From Micromonospora fulviviridis (GTDB lineage: Bacteria > Actinomycetota > Actinomycetes > Mycobacteriales > Micromonosporaceae): 64,000 nt of DNA. The notes below the pieces were generated by a model. It saw only the letters and a list, made by a program, of their open reading frames with translations, was not told where the DNA came from and made no database searches. Shown in pieces: positions 52,272 through 60,992 of this stretch; position 1 is the first letter of the stretch; each line of letters opens with the position of its first letter. The position numbers were made by a program, and so were the translations under genes. The stretch is taken from positions 1-64,000 of the forward strand of contig NZ_BMRA01000012.1 in the NCBI RefSeq assembly GCF_014648395.1. The letters are read 5' to 3'.

Positions 52272-53438
52272 TCACCAACGAGGCGTCGAGCCGTCGCGGT
52301 CCGGGTCGCCGCCGAGCGCGGCGATGCCGAGCCAGTCGGCGCAGACGTCCGAGGTGGCCGGATGGAGCGAGCCGCACCGGGCGTCCCGGTAGAGCCGCTC
52401 CAACGGATGCCCCCGCCGGGTGGCCGAGGTGCCGGCGGCCTCCAGCATGGACGCCGCCACCTCGGCGACGGTGGTGCCAGCCAGCAGCTTGGCCCGCCAC
52501 ACCCAGCGGTTGGTCTCCGCGTCGCCGGGCGCCTCGTCGACCCGGCGGGCCGCCTCGGCGACCACCAGTTCGGCCGCCGCCACGGCCGCGTCCGCCCGGC
52601 CCAGCCGCGCCCGGACCGCCGGCAGGCCGGCCAGGTCGCGCGCGTTCAGGTGCTCGGCGGCGGCGTCGATCGCGGCCCGGGCCACCCCGACGTAGACCGC
52701 CGCGTAGCTGGCCACCAGCCAGTGCGGCATGAGCTGGGCGACCACCAGCGCCAGGCCCTCCACCCCGCCGAGCAGCCGGTCGGCGGGGACGGTCACGTCC
52801 AGGTGCAGGTCGTGCGAGGAGGTGGCGCGCATGCCCAGCGAGTCCCAGGTCGGCTCGACCGTGAGCCCCTCCCCCGCGGGAACCAGGAACTGGGAGACCA
52901 CCGACTGGTCGGCGGCGCTGCGGGCGGCCACCAGGTAGCCGTCCGGGTGGCCGGCGCCGGAGCAGAAGGTCTTGCTGCCCTTGATGTGCCAGCCGCCCTC
53001 GACCGGCTGGTAGACCGTGCTGAGCTGGGACAGTCGGGCGCCGGCGCCGCGTTCGCTCATGGCCACCGCGTACCAGGCACCCTCGGCCGCCGCACGGAGC
53101 AGGCGGTCCCGGGCGGCCAGCGCCTCGTCCGGTACGCCGAGCGCCTCGGCCAGTTCCTCGGTGACCGCGCCCAGCGCGCCGGTGACCGAGGCGTGCATGT
53201 TGAACACCAGCGCGGTCGCGCCGTTGCCCCGGGCCAGTTCGGTGGCGACCGCCGCGTACTCGGCGAAGGTGGCCCCCATGCCGCCCAGTTCGCGCGGCAC
53301 CATCAGCCCGAACAGGCCGGCCACCCGGAGGTCGGCGAAGTCGTCGACCGGGAACGAGCCGTCCCGGTCGTGGTCGGCCGCGCGAGCGGCCAGTCGCGGC
53401 GCCAACCTGCGGGCCGCCTCCAGCGCGTGCACAGTCAT
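52272..53438 (-). CDS. acyl-CoA dehydrogenase-fold flavoenzyme of the phenolic lipid cluster
   Basis: 388 residues. ACAD fold blocks: FADLRVAGLFGLMVPRELGG, AMSERGAGARLSQ, IKGSKTFCSGAGHPDGYLV and a C-terminal GTSATRRGHPLERLYRDARC. The ERGAGARL site differs from the usual substrate loop of true dehydrogenases and resembles flavin monooxygenases of the DszC/HpaB type. In this setting it probably hydroxylates the alkylphenol ring to a hydroquinone. FAD or reduced flavin is expected. It sits 32 bp upstream of the type III PKS gene and 42 bp after the methyltransferase gene. Confidence 0.85.
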   Translation of the reverse strand: MTVHALEAARRLAPRLAARAADHDRDGSFPVDDFADLRVAGLFGLMVPRELGGMGATFAEYAAVATELARGNGATALVFNMHASVTGALGAVTEELAEALGVPDEALAARDRLLRAAAEGAWYAVAMSERGAGARLSQLSTVYQPVEGGWHIKGSKTFCSGAGHPDGYLVAARSAADQSVVSQFLVPAGEGLTVEPTWDSLGMRATSSHDLHLDVTVPADRLLGGVEGLALVVAQLMPHWLVASYAAVYVGVARAAIDAAAEHLNARDLAGLPAVRARLGRADAAVAAAELVVAEAARRVDEAPGDAETNRWVWRAKLLAGTTVAEVAASMLEAAGTSATRRGHPLERLYRDARCGSLHPATSDVCADWLGIAALGGDPDRDGSTPRW

Positions 53439-53480
53439 CTAGCCCCCTTCTCGGCGTCCCTTTACCCCGGGCGGCCCCCG

Positions 53481-54236
53481 CTACCCGCTCCGCCGCCCGC
53501 GGCCCTGGTAGAGCACCGCGGTCGACCAGGTCGGCACGATGCGCGGCTCCCTCCGGGTGGGACGGTCGGCGCCGCGCCACCGGCGCAGCAGCCAGGCCAG
53601 TGTCCCGCCCAGCTCGGGCCGGATCCCGCGCAGACGCAGCGCCACGCCGTGCCGGGCGCATTCCGCCACCAGCGCGCGGGCGTCCACGAACAACCGTGGA
53701 TCGTGGATGCCGCGCGGCACGGTGGGCAGCCGCTCGCCGAGCTCCACGGCGACCAGCCGGGCCAGCAGGGTGTCGTTGAGGGTGTCCAGCACCAGCAGCC
53801 CGCCCGGCCGCAGCAGCCGGCACGCCTCGGCCACCGCGCGCCGCCAGTCCGGCACGTGTTCCAGCAGCTCGCCGGCGGAGACCACGGCGGCGCAGCCGTC
53901 CGGGAGCGGGACCGCGGTGGCATCGCCCTGGACCACCGTCACGCCGTGCGCGGCGGCCTGGTCGAGGGCGGAGCGGGTCAGGTCCACCCCGACGTGCCGG
54001 TAGCCCTTCCCGGTCAGGTGCGGGGCGAGCAGCCCGGCGCCGCAACCCAGGTCGACCAGCAGGTCGTCCCTTTCGGACGCCGGGGGCACCAGGGCCGCGC
54101 GGGACTCGGCCAGCCAGTGCAGCATCGCGAACGCGCCGTCCGGTCGCCACCACTCGCCGGCCAGGTCGTCGTACTGGCGGGGGTCGTTGGGCGGCAGCAC
54201 CCGGGGCGGGGTGGACACCGGGGCCGCGTTCCGCAT
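53481..54236 (-). CDS. SAM-dependent methyltransferase (UbiG/COQ3-like)
   Basis: 251 residues, class I methyltransferase fold. LLVDLGCGAGLLAPHL is motif I, VGVDLTRSALDQA motif II, VQGDATAVPLPDG and LLRPGGLLVLDTLND further motifs. UbiG-like enzymes O-methylate catechol or hydroquinone hydroxyls, which suits the neighbouring polyketide phenol pathway. First gene of the three-gene minus-strand operon, divergent from the UbiA gene with 45 bp between starts. Confidence 0.9.
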   Translation of the reverse strand: MRNAAPVSTPPRVLPPNDPRQYDDLAGEWWRPDGAFAMLHWLAESRAALVPPASERDDLLVDLGCGAGLLAPHLTGKGYRHVGVDLTRSALDQAAAHGVTVVQGDATAVPLPDGCAAVVSAGELLEHVPDWRRAVAEACRLLRPGGLLVLDTLNDTLLARLVAVELGERLPTVPRGIHDPRLFVDARALVAECARHGVALRLRGIRPELGGTLAWLLRRWRGADRPTRREPRIVPTWSTAVLYQGRGRRSG

Positions 54237-54281
54237 GGACCGAGCGTGGCACGACTCCCCGGTAACGACCAGACTTCCCTT

Positions 54282-55121
54282 ATGTCGATGTCGGTGTTAG
54301 GGCTGGTCAGGGCGAGCCACCCGGAACCGGCCGCCGCGGTCACCGTGGTGGCCGCGTTGCTGGCCCGGGGTGTCGGGCACGACCCGGCCGGGATCACCGT
54401 CGTCGCGCTCACGGTGCTGGCCAGCCAGCTCGCCGTGGGCTGGAGCAACGACCTGATCGACGCCGACCGGGACGCCACGGTGGGGCGTACCGACAAGCCC
54501 GTGACCACCGGCGCGGTCTCCCGGCGGGCCCTGGCCCGCGCCACCGTGCCGGCCGCCGTCGCCACCCCGCTGCTGGCGCTGGCCACCGGCCCGGCGGCGG
54601 CGCTCTGCGCCACCCTCGGCCTGGTCTCGGCACTGCTCTACAACTGGCCGCTGAAGTCGACCCCGGTGTCGGTGCTGCCCTACGCGGTCTCGTTCGGCGC
54701 GCTGCCCGCCTTCGTGGTGCTGGCCCTGCCCGGCGCGCCCGCGCCCCCGGTCTGGCTGGTCGCGGCCGCCGCGCTGCTGGGCGCCGGGGCGCACTTCGCC
54801 AACGTGCTGCCCGACCTGGCCGACGACGCGCGGACCGGGGTGCGCGGCCTGCCCCACCGGCTGGGGCCGGCGGGCAGCCGGGGGGCCGCCGCCGGGCTGC
54901 TCCTCGCGGCCACCGTCGTGCTGGTCCTGGGGCCGCCCGGGCCGCCGTCGTGGGCCGGCCTGTCGGCGGTGGCCGCCGCCGTCGGCGTGCCGGCCGTCGG
55001 CTGGTACGCGGGACGCACCGCGGCCGGGGCCGGCGGCCGACAGGTGGCCGCCTTCCGGGCGGTGCTGGTGGTGGCGCTCATCGACGTGGTGCTGCTGGTG
55101 GCGAGCGGCCGGGTGGTCTGA
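54282..55121 (+). CDS. UbiA-family prenyltransferase
   Basis: 279 residues, eight to nine transmembrane helices. The two Asp-rich diphosphate-binding motifs are present: SNDLIDADRDATVGRTDKP and NVLPDLADDARTGVRGLP. It transfers an isoprenyl group from a diphosphate to an aromatic acceptor in the membrane. Placed divergently from the methyltransferase gene, it would prenylate the phenol made by the type III PKS. The prenyl donor may come through the MEP pathway, which IspD and IspF in this window serve. Confidence 0.93.
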   Translation: MSMSVLGLVRASHPEPAAAVTVVAALLARGVGHDPAGITVVALTVLASQLAVGWSNDLIDADRDATVGRTDKPVTTGAVSRRALARATVPAAVATPLLALATGPAAALCATLGLVSALLYNWPLKSTPVSVLPYAVSFGALPAFVVLALPGAPAPPVWLVAAAALLGAGAHFANVLPDLADDARTGVRGLPHRLGPAGSRGAAAGLLLAATVVLVLGPPGPPSWAGLSAVAAAVGVPAVGWYAGRTAAGAGGRQVAAFRAVLVVALIDVVLLVASGRVV

Positions 55122-55262
55122 CGGTTCCCCACGTAGGTGGCATTACCGGGTCGGCGTGCGGGCCTCGATCAGCTCCAACTACCCTGGAGCGCGGTCTGCG
55201 CGGGTATGGCCACCCCGTGTCCGGCGTCCGGCCGGGCGGGGATCGTGACGAGGAGGACCGAC

Positions 55263-56063
55263 GTGACGCGCTCGATCAGGGGTTCCGGGCGGGCGGCCCT
55301 GCTGCTGGCCGGCACGGCGGCGGCGACGAGCCTGCTGCTGTCCGGGTGTGGCACCGGCCAGGTGGCCGAGACCGCCAACAAGATCCCGTCGGTGCAGGGC
55401 GTCAACGTCCAGACCCCCGACAACCTCTACAAGGTGCGCGGCCTCTACCTGGAGTTCCCCGGCCCCGAGGGCTACAAGGCCGGCGCCGACGCGCGGGTCA
55501 ACGTCGTGCTCTACAACGACAGCCGGGAGCCGGTGACCGTGACGGTCACCACCGACAGCGCCCGGGAGGTCCTGCTCAGCGGCGCCGGGACGAGCAGCGA
55601 GGGGGCGACCCCGACCGGCTCGCCGACCGAGCCGGCCTCCGCGTCGCCCACCGCGACCGACCCGAGCGCCTCGCCGAGCCAGTCGCTCGGCACCAGTGAG
55701 TCGCCGTCGGCCAGCGGCTCCCCCTCGGCCAGCGGCTCCGCCTCGGCGAACCCCTCGCCGTCCGCCAGCTCGGCCCCGGGCGGCCGGCCGGCCCGGTTCG
55801 AGATCCCGGCCCTGGGTTACGTCCAGCTCACCGCCGGCAGCGCGCAGTCCCTCCGGCTCGTCGGCCTGAACCAGGCCCTGCTCGTCGGCCAGCCGGCAAA
55901 CCTGACCTTCGACTTCGGTGACGGCAAGGTGATCAAGACCGGCGCGGCCGTCGGCGTACCGCTGACCCCGGCCGCACCGCCCTCGCCGGTGGTGCAGCCC
56001 CGCGAGGAGGAGGGTGGCGCCGGCCACCCGGGTGGCCTCATCGAGGGCGAGAACCACAGCTGA
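55263..56063 (+). CDS. lipoprotein with Ser/Pro-rich linker
   Basis: 266 residues from GTG 55263, with GAGGAGG upstream. The signal ends in the lipobox LLSGC (Cys at about residue 29). An N-terminal beta domain (YLEFPGPEGYKAGADARVNV, EPVTVTVTTDSAREVLL) is interrupted by about 60 residues of Ser/Pro/Ala/Thr repeats, then the domain resumes (FEIPALGYVQLTAGSAQSLR, GQPANLTFDFGDG). The strand order resembles copper-chaperone-like lipoproteins but no Met/His metal motif is evident. Function unknown. A strong terminator separates it from radA. Confidence 0.78.
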   Translation: MTRSIRGSGRAALLLAGTAAATSLLLSGCGTGQVAETANKIPSVQGVNVQTPDNLYKVRGLYLEFPGPEGYKAGADARVNVVLYNDSREPVTVTVTTDSAREVLLSGAGTSSEGATPTGSPTEPASASPTATDPSASPSQSLGTSESPSASGSPSASGSASANPSPSASSAPGGRPARFEIPALGYVQLTAGSAQSLRLVGLNQALLVGQPANLTFDFGDGKVIKTGAAVGVPLTPAAPPSPVVQPREEEGGAGHPGGLIEGENHS

Positions 56064-56082
56064 CCGCCCGCTCCCGCTTCGA

Positions 56083-56123
56083 CGACACCGCCGGTGTGGC
56101 CAGCGCCACGCCCGGCGGTGTCG
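56083..56123 (+). terminator. hairpin terminator after the lipoprotein gene
   Basis: CGACACCGCCGG (56083-56094) pairs with CCGGCGGTGTCG (56112-56123), and an inner GTGGC/GCCAC adds to the stem. It lies 20 bp after the stop. Confidence 0.8.
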
Positions 56124-56170
56124 CCGTTTCCGGGTGGGCTTTCGTCGTACCGTCCGGTTAGCGTCCTGGG

Positions 56171-57619
56171 GTGAGCACGCCCCGATCGACCTCCCCCCGC
56201 GCCACCGCCGGCCGCGCCCGCGGCGCCGCCAAGGAGCCGCGCCCGGCCTACGAGTGCGACGCCTGCGGCCACCAGCCGCCCAAGTGGGTCGGGCGCTGCC
56301 CGGAGTGCGGCGAGTGGGGCTCGGTGGTCGAGTGCACGGTGACCGGCCCGCTGGTGTCCGGCCGGGTGGTCAGCTCCCGGATGCCCGCCGAGCCGGCCCG
56401 CCCGATCGCCACCATCAGCGCCGCGCCCGCCCGGGCCCGCGCCACCGGGGTCAGCGAGCTCGACCGGGTGCTCGGCGGCGGCCTCGTCCCCGGCGCGGTG
56501 GTGCTGCTCGCCGGCGAGCCCGGGGTCGGCAAGTCCACCCTGCTGCTCGACGTCGCGCAGCAGTGGGCGGCCAACGCGGGCAGCCCGTCGCTGGTGGTCA
56601 GCGGCGAGGAGTCGGTCAGTCAGGTGCGGCTGCGCGCCGAGCGGATGGGCACCCTGCACGAGCAGCTCTACCTGGCCGCCGAGAGCGACCTGTCGGCGGT
56701 GCTCGGGCACCTCGACGCGGTCAAGCCGGGCCTGCTGGTGCTCGACTCGGTGCAGACCATCTCCACCCCGGGCACCGAAGGCGTGCCGGGCGGGGTGACC
56801 CAGGTCCGGGCGGTCACCGCGGCCCTGGTCGCGGTCGCCAAGGAACGCGGCATCGCCACCGTGCTGGTCGGGCACGTCACCAAGGACGGCCAGGTCGCCG
56901 GTCCTCGGGTGCTGGAGCACCTGGTCGACGTGGTGCTGCACTTCGAGGGCGACAAGCACTCGTCGCTGCGCATGGTGCGCGGGGTGAAGAACCGGTTCGG
57001 CGCGGCCGACGAGGTGGGCTGCTTCGAGATGCACGAGGGCGGCATCAGCAGCCTGGCCGACCCGTCGGGCCTCTTCCTGACCCGCTACTCGGAGCCGGTG
57101 CCGGGCACCTGCGTGACGGTGGCCATGGAGGGTCGGCGCGCCCTGGTCACCGAGGTGCAGGCGCTGATCGGTGCCACGGTCGCCGGCTCTCCCCGGCGCA
57201 CGGTCTCCGGGCTGGACGGCGCCCGGCTGGCCATGGTGCTCGCGGTGCTCCAGCGCCGCACCGAGCGGCTCACCCTGCACGACCGCGAGGTCTTCGCCGC
57301 CACGGTGGGCGGCATCCGGGTGGTCGAGCCGGCGGCCGACCTGGCCGTGGCGCTGGCGGTCGCCTCGGGCGGGCTCAACCTGGCCCTCAACCCGCACCTG
57401 GTGGCCATCGGCGAGGTCGGGCTCACCGGCGAGGTCCGCCGGGTCGGGGCGGTGCCCCGCCGGCTCGCCGAGGCGGCCCGGCTCGGCTTCCGGCTGGCCC
57501 TCGTGCCGCCCGGCTGCGGCCCGGGCAGCAGCGGAGTGGCCCCGGAGAACATGCGGGTGACGGAGGTCACCGACGTCCGGGCGGCCCTCCAGGCTGCCGC
57601 GCGCGCGTCGGCCGAGTGA
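56171..57619 (+). CDS. radA: DNA repair protein RadA (Sms)
   Basis: 482 residues. N-terminal four-Cys zinc finger (CDACGHQPPKWVGRCPECGE), RecA-like ATPase with Walker A AGEPGVGKST, the RadA-specific KNRFG motif (VRGVKNRFGAADE), and a C-terminal Lon-protease-like domain (GLNLALNPHLVAIGEVGLTG). It drives branch migration of recombination intermediates. GTG 56171 is the start. disA follows 136 bp downstream in the conserved order. Confidence 0.96.
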   Translation: MSTPRSTSPRATAGRARGAAKEPRPAYECDACGHQPPKWVGRCPECGEWGSVVECTVTGPLVSGRVVSSRMPAEPARPIATISAAPARARATGVSELDRVLGGGLVPGAVVLLAGEPGVGKSTLLLDVAQQWAANAGSPSLVVSGEESVSQVRLRAERMGTLHEQLYLAAESDLSAVLGHLDAVKPGLLVLDSVQTISTPGTEGVPGGVTQVRAVTAALVAVAKERGIATVLVGHVTKDGQVAGPRVLEHLVDVVLHFEGDKHSSLRMVRGVKNRFGAADEVGCFEMHEGGISSLADPSGLFLTRYSEPVPGTCVTVAMEGRRALVTEVQALIGATVAGSPRRTVSGLDGARLAMVLAVLQRRTERLTLHDREVFAATVGGIRVVEPAADLAVALAVASGGLNLALNPHLVAIGEVGLTGEVRRVGAVPRRLAEAARLGFRLALVPPGCGPGSSGVAPENMRVTEVTDVRAALQAAARASAE

Positions 57620-57755
57620 CGGTCCGTAGGCTTGCGGTGGGACTGGCCGGGCGATTTCGGACAGCCGGCACAGCGGGGTGGCGACCGGGGGAGCCGGACA
57701 TCGTGACACATCACAGTAACCACGAGAGCACCCACCGCACGGCAGTCCGTAGACT

Positions 57756-58946
57756 GTGCCCGTGCCGATCGACCGCGATGCCACCAAGCCCGCCGCGACG
57801 ACGCCGCACGCCCGCACCGGCGCCGTGGGCTCCCCTGCCCGTGCCATCAGCGTGAGCGTCACCGGAAACGTCGGCGGGGCCGGCGGCGACCCGTTGCGGG
57901 CCAACCTCGCCCTCATGGCGCCGGGCACCGCGCTCCGCGACGGCCTGGAGCGGATCCTGCGCGGCCGCACCGGCGCGCTGATCGTGCTCGGCTACGACAA
58001 GATCGTCGAGCAGATCTGCACCGGTGGCTTCCCGCTCGACGTCGAGTTCTCCGCGACCCGGGTCCGCGAGCTGTGCAAGATGGACGGGGCCGTGGTGCTC
58101 TCCAGCGACGGCACCCGGATCGTCCGGGCCGCCGTGCACCTGATGCCCGACCCGTCGATCCCCACCGAGGAGTCCGGCACCCGGCACCGCACCGCCGAGC
58201 GGGTGGCCCGGCAGACCGGCTACCCGGTGATCTCGGTCAGCCAGTCCATGCGGATCATCAGCCTCTACGTCAACGGCCAGCGGCACGTGCTGGACGACTC
58301 GGCGGCGATCCTCTCCCGGGCCAACCAGGCGCTGGCCACCCTCGAGCGCTACAAGCTCCGGCTGGACGAGGTCTCCGGCACGCTCTCCGCCCTGGAGATC
58401 GAGGACCTGGTCACCGTCCGCGACGCGGTGGCCGTGGTGCAGCGGCTGGAGATGGTCCGTCGCATCGCCGACGAGATCGCCGGCTACGTGGTCGAGCTGG
58501 GCACCGACGGCCGGCTCCTCGCCCTCCAGCTCGACGAGCTGATGGCCGGCGTGGACGCCGACCGCACCCTGGTCATCCGGGACTACCTGCCGGTCGGCCG
58601 GAAGTCGCGCACCCTCGACGAGGCCCTGGTCGAGCTCGACCTGCTCAGCGCCACCGAGCTGATCGACCTGGTCGCGGTGGCCAAGGCGATCGGCTACCCG
58701 TCCGCCTCCGACGCGCTCGACGCCGCGGTGAGCCCGCGCGGCTTCCGCCTGCTGGCCAAGGTGCCCCGGCTCCCCGCGGCCGTGGTCGACCGGCTGGTGG
58801 TGCACTTCGGCAGCCTCCAGCGGCTGCTCGGCGCGACCGTGGAGGACCTCCAGGCGGTCGAGGGGGTGGGCGACGCCCGCGCCCGGGGTGTCCGCGAGGG
58901 GCTGTCCCGCCTTGCCGAGGCGTCCATCCTGGAGCGCTACGTCTGA
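57756..58946 (+). CDS. disA: DNA integrity scanning diadenylate cyclase DisA
   Basis: 396 residues. The DAC domain shows the catalytic DGAVVLS and RHRTAER motifs (SGTRHRTAERVARQTGYPVI). A helical linker and a C-terminal RuvA-like helix-hairpin-helix region (DLQAVEGVGDARARGVREGL) bind branched DNA. It makes c-di-AMP from two ATP and stops when it meets recombination intermediates, some handled by RadA encoded just upstream. Starts GTG 57756 or GTG 57762. A short ACCGGC/GCCGGT hairpin at the stop may end the transcript. Confidence 0.96.
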   Translation: MPVPIDRDATKPAATTPHARTGAVGSPARAISVSVTGNVGGAGGDPLRANLALMAPGTALRDGLERILRGRTGALIVLGYDKIVEQICTGGFPLDVEFSATRVRELCKMDGAVVLSSDGTRIVRAAVHLMPDPSIPTEESGTRHRTAERVARQTGYPVISVSQSMRIISLYVNGQRHVLDDSAAILSRANQALATLERYKLRLDEVSGTLSALEIEDLVTVRDAVAVVQRLEMVRRIADEIAGYVVELGTDGRLLALQLDELMAGVDADRTLVIRDYLPVGRKSRTLDEALVELDLLSATELIDLVAVAKAIGYPSASDALDAAVSPRGFRLLAKVPRLPAAVVDRLVVHFGSLQRLLGATVEDLQAVEGVGDARARGVREGLSRLAEASILERYV

Positions 58947-58952
58947 CCGGCG

Positions 58953-59717
58953 TCAGCCGGTGATGGTCAGCTTCACCGGCTCGCTGAGCTTGGTGCCCAC
59001 CCGGGCGAAGACCTGGTACGTGCCGATCGGGGCAAAGCTGCCGCTGGCCACACCGTTGGCGCAGCTGTTGTCCAGCTTGCCGTTCCAGCCCAGCTCGTAG
59101 GAGCGCTCGAAGTTCGGCGTGAACGACTGCACGTCCGAGCCCTTGCCGGTGCCGCAGGTGTCCGAGGACCAGATCCGGTTCGCGCCGGCCTTGATGTAGA
59201 GCTCCTGGAGGTCGGCCCCCACGTCCCGGCTGCAGGTGCGCTCCGAGATGTTCTTGATCTTGAGGCGGAGGGTGACCACCGTGCCCCGCTGGGCGGTGGC
59301 CGGCAGCGCCACCGGGGTCACCCGGATCTCCGAGTCGGCGCAGGTGCCGTCGTCGGCCACCGGGGCGGCCGGCGCGCCACCGTCGTTCGTGCCGGTGCCG
59401 TTGTTCGTCCCCGGGCCGCTGCCGTTGTTCGTCCCACTGCCGTTGTTCGTCCCACTGCCGTCGCCCGTGCCGCTGCCGCCACCCGAGTCGCCCGGGGTGG
59501 GCGAGGGGCTGCCTGACTGCGGGGTCAGTAGCGAGCCGGTCGGCCCCGGGGCCGCCGTGCTGCTCGGTGACACACCGCCGGCGGACCCACCGGTGTTCCG
59601 GTCGGGACCGGTGCAGGAATAGAGCAGGACAATCACAAAGAGCAGCGCGGCGCCGAGTACGACGGCGCGACGCCGCCAGTACACGGTGGGAGGCAGAGGG
59701 CCGACCGTCAGACGCAT
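58953..59717 (-). CDS. membrane-anchored exported protein with Gly/Asn/Thr repeat linker
   Basis: 254 residues. After a short cytoplasmic start, RRAVVLGAALLFVIVLLYSC is a transmembrane anchor or lipoprotein-like signal (Cys near 37). A low-complexity linker of about 75 residues contains GTNNGS units repeated at 18-bp intervals (59394-59460). The exported C-terminal beta domain (RVTPVALPATAQRGTVVTLR, LKIKNISERTCSRDVGADLQ, SDTCGTG, DNSCANG) has four Cys and an Ig-like pattern. Function unknown. ATG 59717 chosen for placement before the anchor. Confidence 0.75.
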   Translation of the reverse strand: MRLTVGPLPPTVYWRRRAVVLGAALLFVIVLLYSCTGPDRNTGGSAGGVSPSSTAAPGPTGSLLTPQSGSPSPTPGDSGGGSGTGDGSGTNNGSGTNNGSGPGTNNGTGTNDGGAPAAPVADDGTCADSEIRVTPVALPATAQRGTVVTLRLKIKNISERTCSRDVGADLQELYIKAGANRIWSSDTCGTGKGSDVQSFTPNFERSYELGWNGKLDNSCANGVASGSFAPIGTYQVFARVGTKLSEPVKLTITG

Positions 59718-59823
59718 GATGCGTTCACCGTAGCGGCGCGACGCCCGGCCCGCTGGCGCGACGCGCCGGTGACCCTTCGCCCGGCCCCGCCGAAGCTCCA
59801 CAGTGGATGCGAACCACGGCCGC

Positions 59824-60387
59824 TCAGAGGTAGACCTTGCGCTGGTAGACGGCGTGCGCCCCGGCCACCCGGTCGAGGAAGAGCAGGCCGGCGCAGTGGT
59901 CGATCTCGTGCTGGAGCGCCCGCGCCTCGAACCCGTCGGTGACCAGCCGCACCGGGTCGCCGCTGCCCGGCAGCACGCCCTCGACCACCAGGCGGCTGGC
60001 GCGCTTCACGTCGCCGGTCAGGTCGGGCACCGACATGCAGCCCTCCCGCCCGGCCTTCCAGCGGCTCGCCTCCACCACCGTGGCGTTGCAGAGCACGAAG
60101 GTGCCGTGCACGGTGACCGCCTTCGGGTGCCCGGTCACGTCCACGGCGAACACCTGGGCGCTCACCCCGACCTGCGGCGCGGCCAGGCCCACGCAGCCCG
60201 GCGACACCCGCATGGTGGCGACCAGGTCCGCGGCGAGTTGGACCACCTCGGCCGAGGTGGGGTCGACCGCCGGCCCGGGCCGACTGAGCACCGGATCGGG
60301 CGCGGACACCACCGGGCGTACGTCGCCGGCGAGGCCGAGCTTCTCCGGGGTCCAGCCGCCCAGGCCGGCGTACTCCTCCGCCGTCAC
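59824..60387 (-). CDS. def: peptide deformylase
   Basis: 187 residues. The three motifs are GCVGLAAPQVG, EGCMSVPD and QHEIDHCAG, giving the Cys and two His metal ligands with catalytic Glu. It removes formyl groups from nascent proteins. The GTG start overlaps the stop of the ACT-domain gene by four bases (GTGA, 60384-60387). A second deformylase is common in actinomycetes; this one is not next to fmt. Confidence 0.95.
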   Translation of the reverse strand: MTAEEYAGLGGWTPEKLGLAGDVRPVVSAPDPVLSRPGPAVDPTSAEVVQLAADLVATMRVSPGCVGLAAPQVGVSAQVFAVDVTGHPKAVTVHGTFVLCNATVVEASRWKAGREGCMSVPDLTGDVKRASRLVVEGVLPGSGDPVRLVTDGFEARALQHEIDHCAGLLFLDRVAGAHAVYQRKVYL

Positions 60388-60896
60388 AGCAGGTCCGTGT
60401 CCGCCGGGCGGAGGCTGACCCCCACGCCCAGCTCGGCAGCGGTACGGGCGAGCCGGCCGGCCACCTCGTCGGCGCTGCCCGCCGGCAACTCGACCTCGGC
60501 GACCACCACGTAGAGCGAACCGGTCAGCCGGGTGCTCAGGTCGGTCACGTTGCCGCCCGCGTCGGCCAGCACCCGGGTCATCGCCGCCACGATGCCCATC
60601 CGGTCCGCGCCGTGCACCGCCATCACGTACGGCTCGCCGGTGGGCTCGGCCTGTCCGTCGGGGGTGACCGCGCGTACGGTGGCCAGCAGCTGGCCCTCGG
60701 CGGCGAGCGGGGCAAGCGCGGCCTCGACGTCGGCGGCGGCCGGGCCCACGCAGATCAGGGTCATCGCGAAGTGTCCCCGCAACCGGGTCATCGTCGAGTC
60801 GGTGAGGTTCGCGCCGAGCCGCGCGAGGACCTCGGCGACGTCGGCCACGATGCCCGGCCGGTCCCGGCCGATGACGGTGATCGCGAGCTCGTTCAT
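60384..60896 (-). CDS. two-ACT-domain protein (GcvR-like)
   Basis: 170 residues made of two ACT repeats: MNELAITVIGRDRPGIVADV and VMAVHGADRMGIVAAMTRVL. The arrangement matches the glycine-cleavage repressor-like or UPF0237 group, which binds small amino acids. It is translationally coupled to def. ATG 60896 starts at the first strand; upstream open sequence is not coding. Regulatory target unknown. Confidence 0.88.
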   Translation of the reverse strand: MNELAITVIGRDRPGIVADVAEVLARLGANLTDSTMTRLRGHFAMTLICVGPAAADVEAALAPLAAEGQLLATVRAVTPDGQAEPTGEPYVMAVHGADRMGIVAAMTRVLADAGGNVTDLSTRLTGSLYVVVAEVELPAGSADEVAGRLARTAAELGVGVSLRPADTDLL

Positions 60897-60992
60897 CCGG
60901 ACATTCTGCCCGGTCACCGCCGGTCCGCCGCGACGGCCCGCCCGCCCCGCCCAACCTGCGGGAAAGGCGCCCGTGACATCATCGGCGACGCC

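Noticed and set aside
52240..54252. Extended frame joining the type III PKS to upstream sequence
   Set aside because: It overlaps the flavoenzyme and methyltransferase genes in a shadow frame; a good ribosome site fixes the PKS start at 52239.
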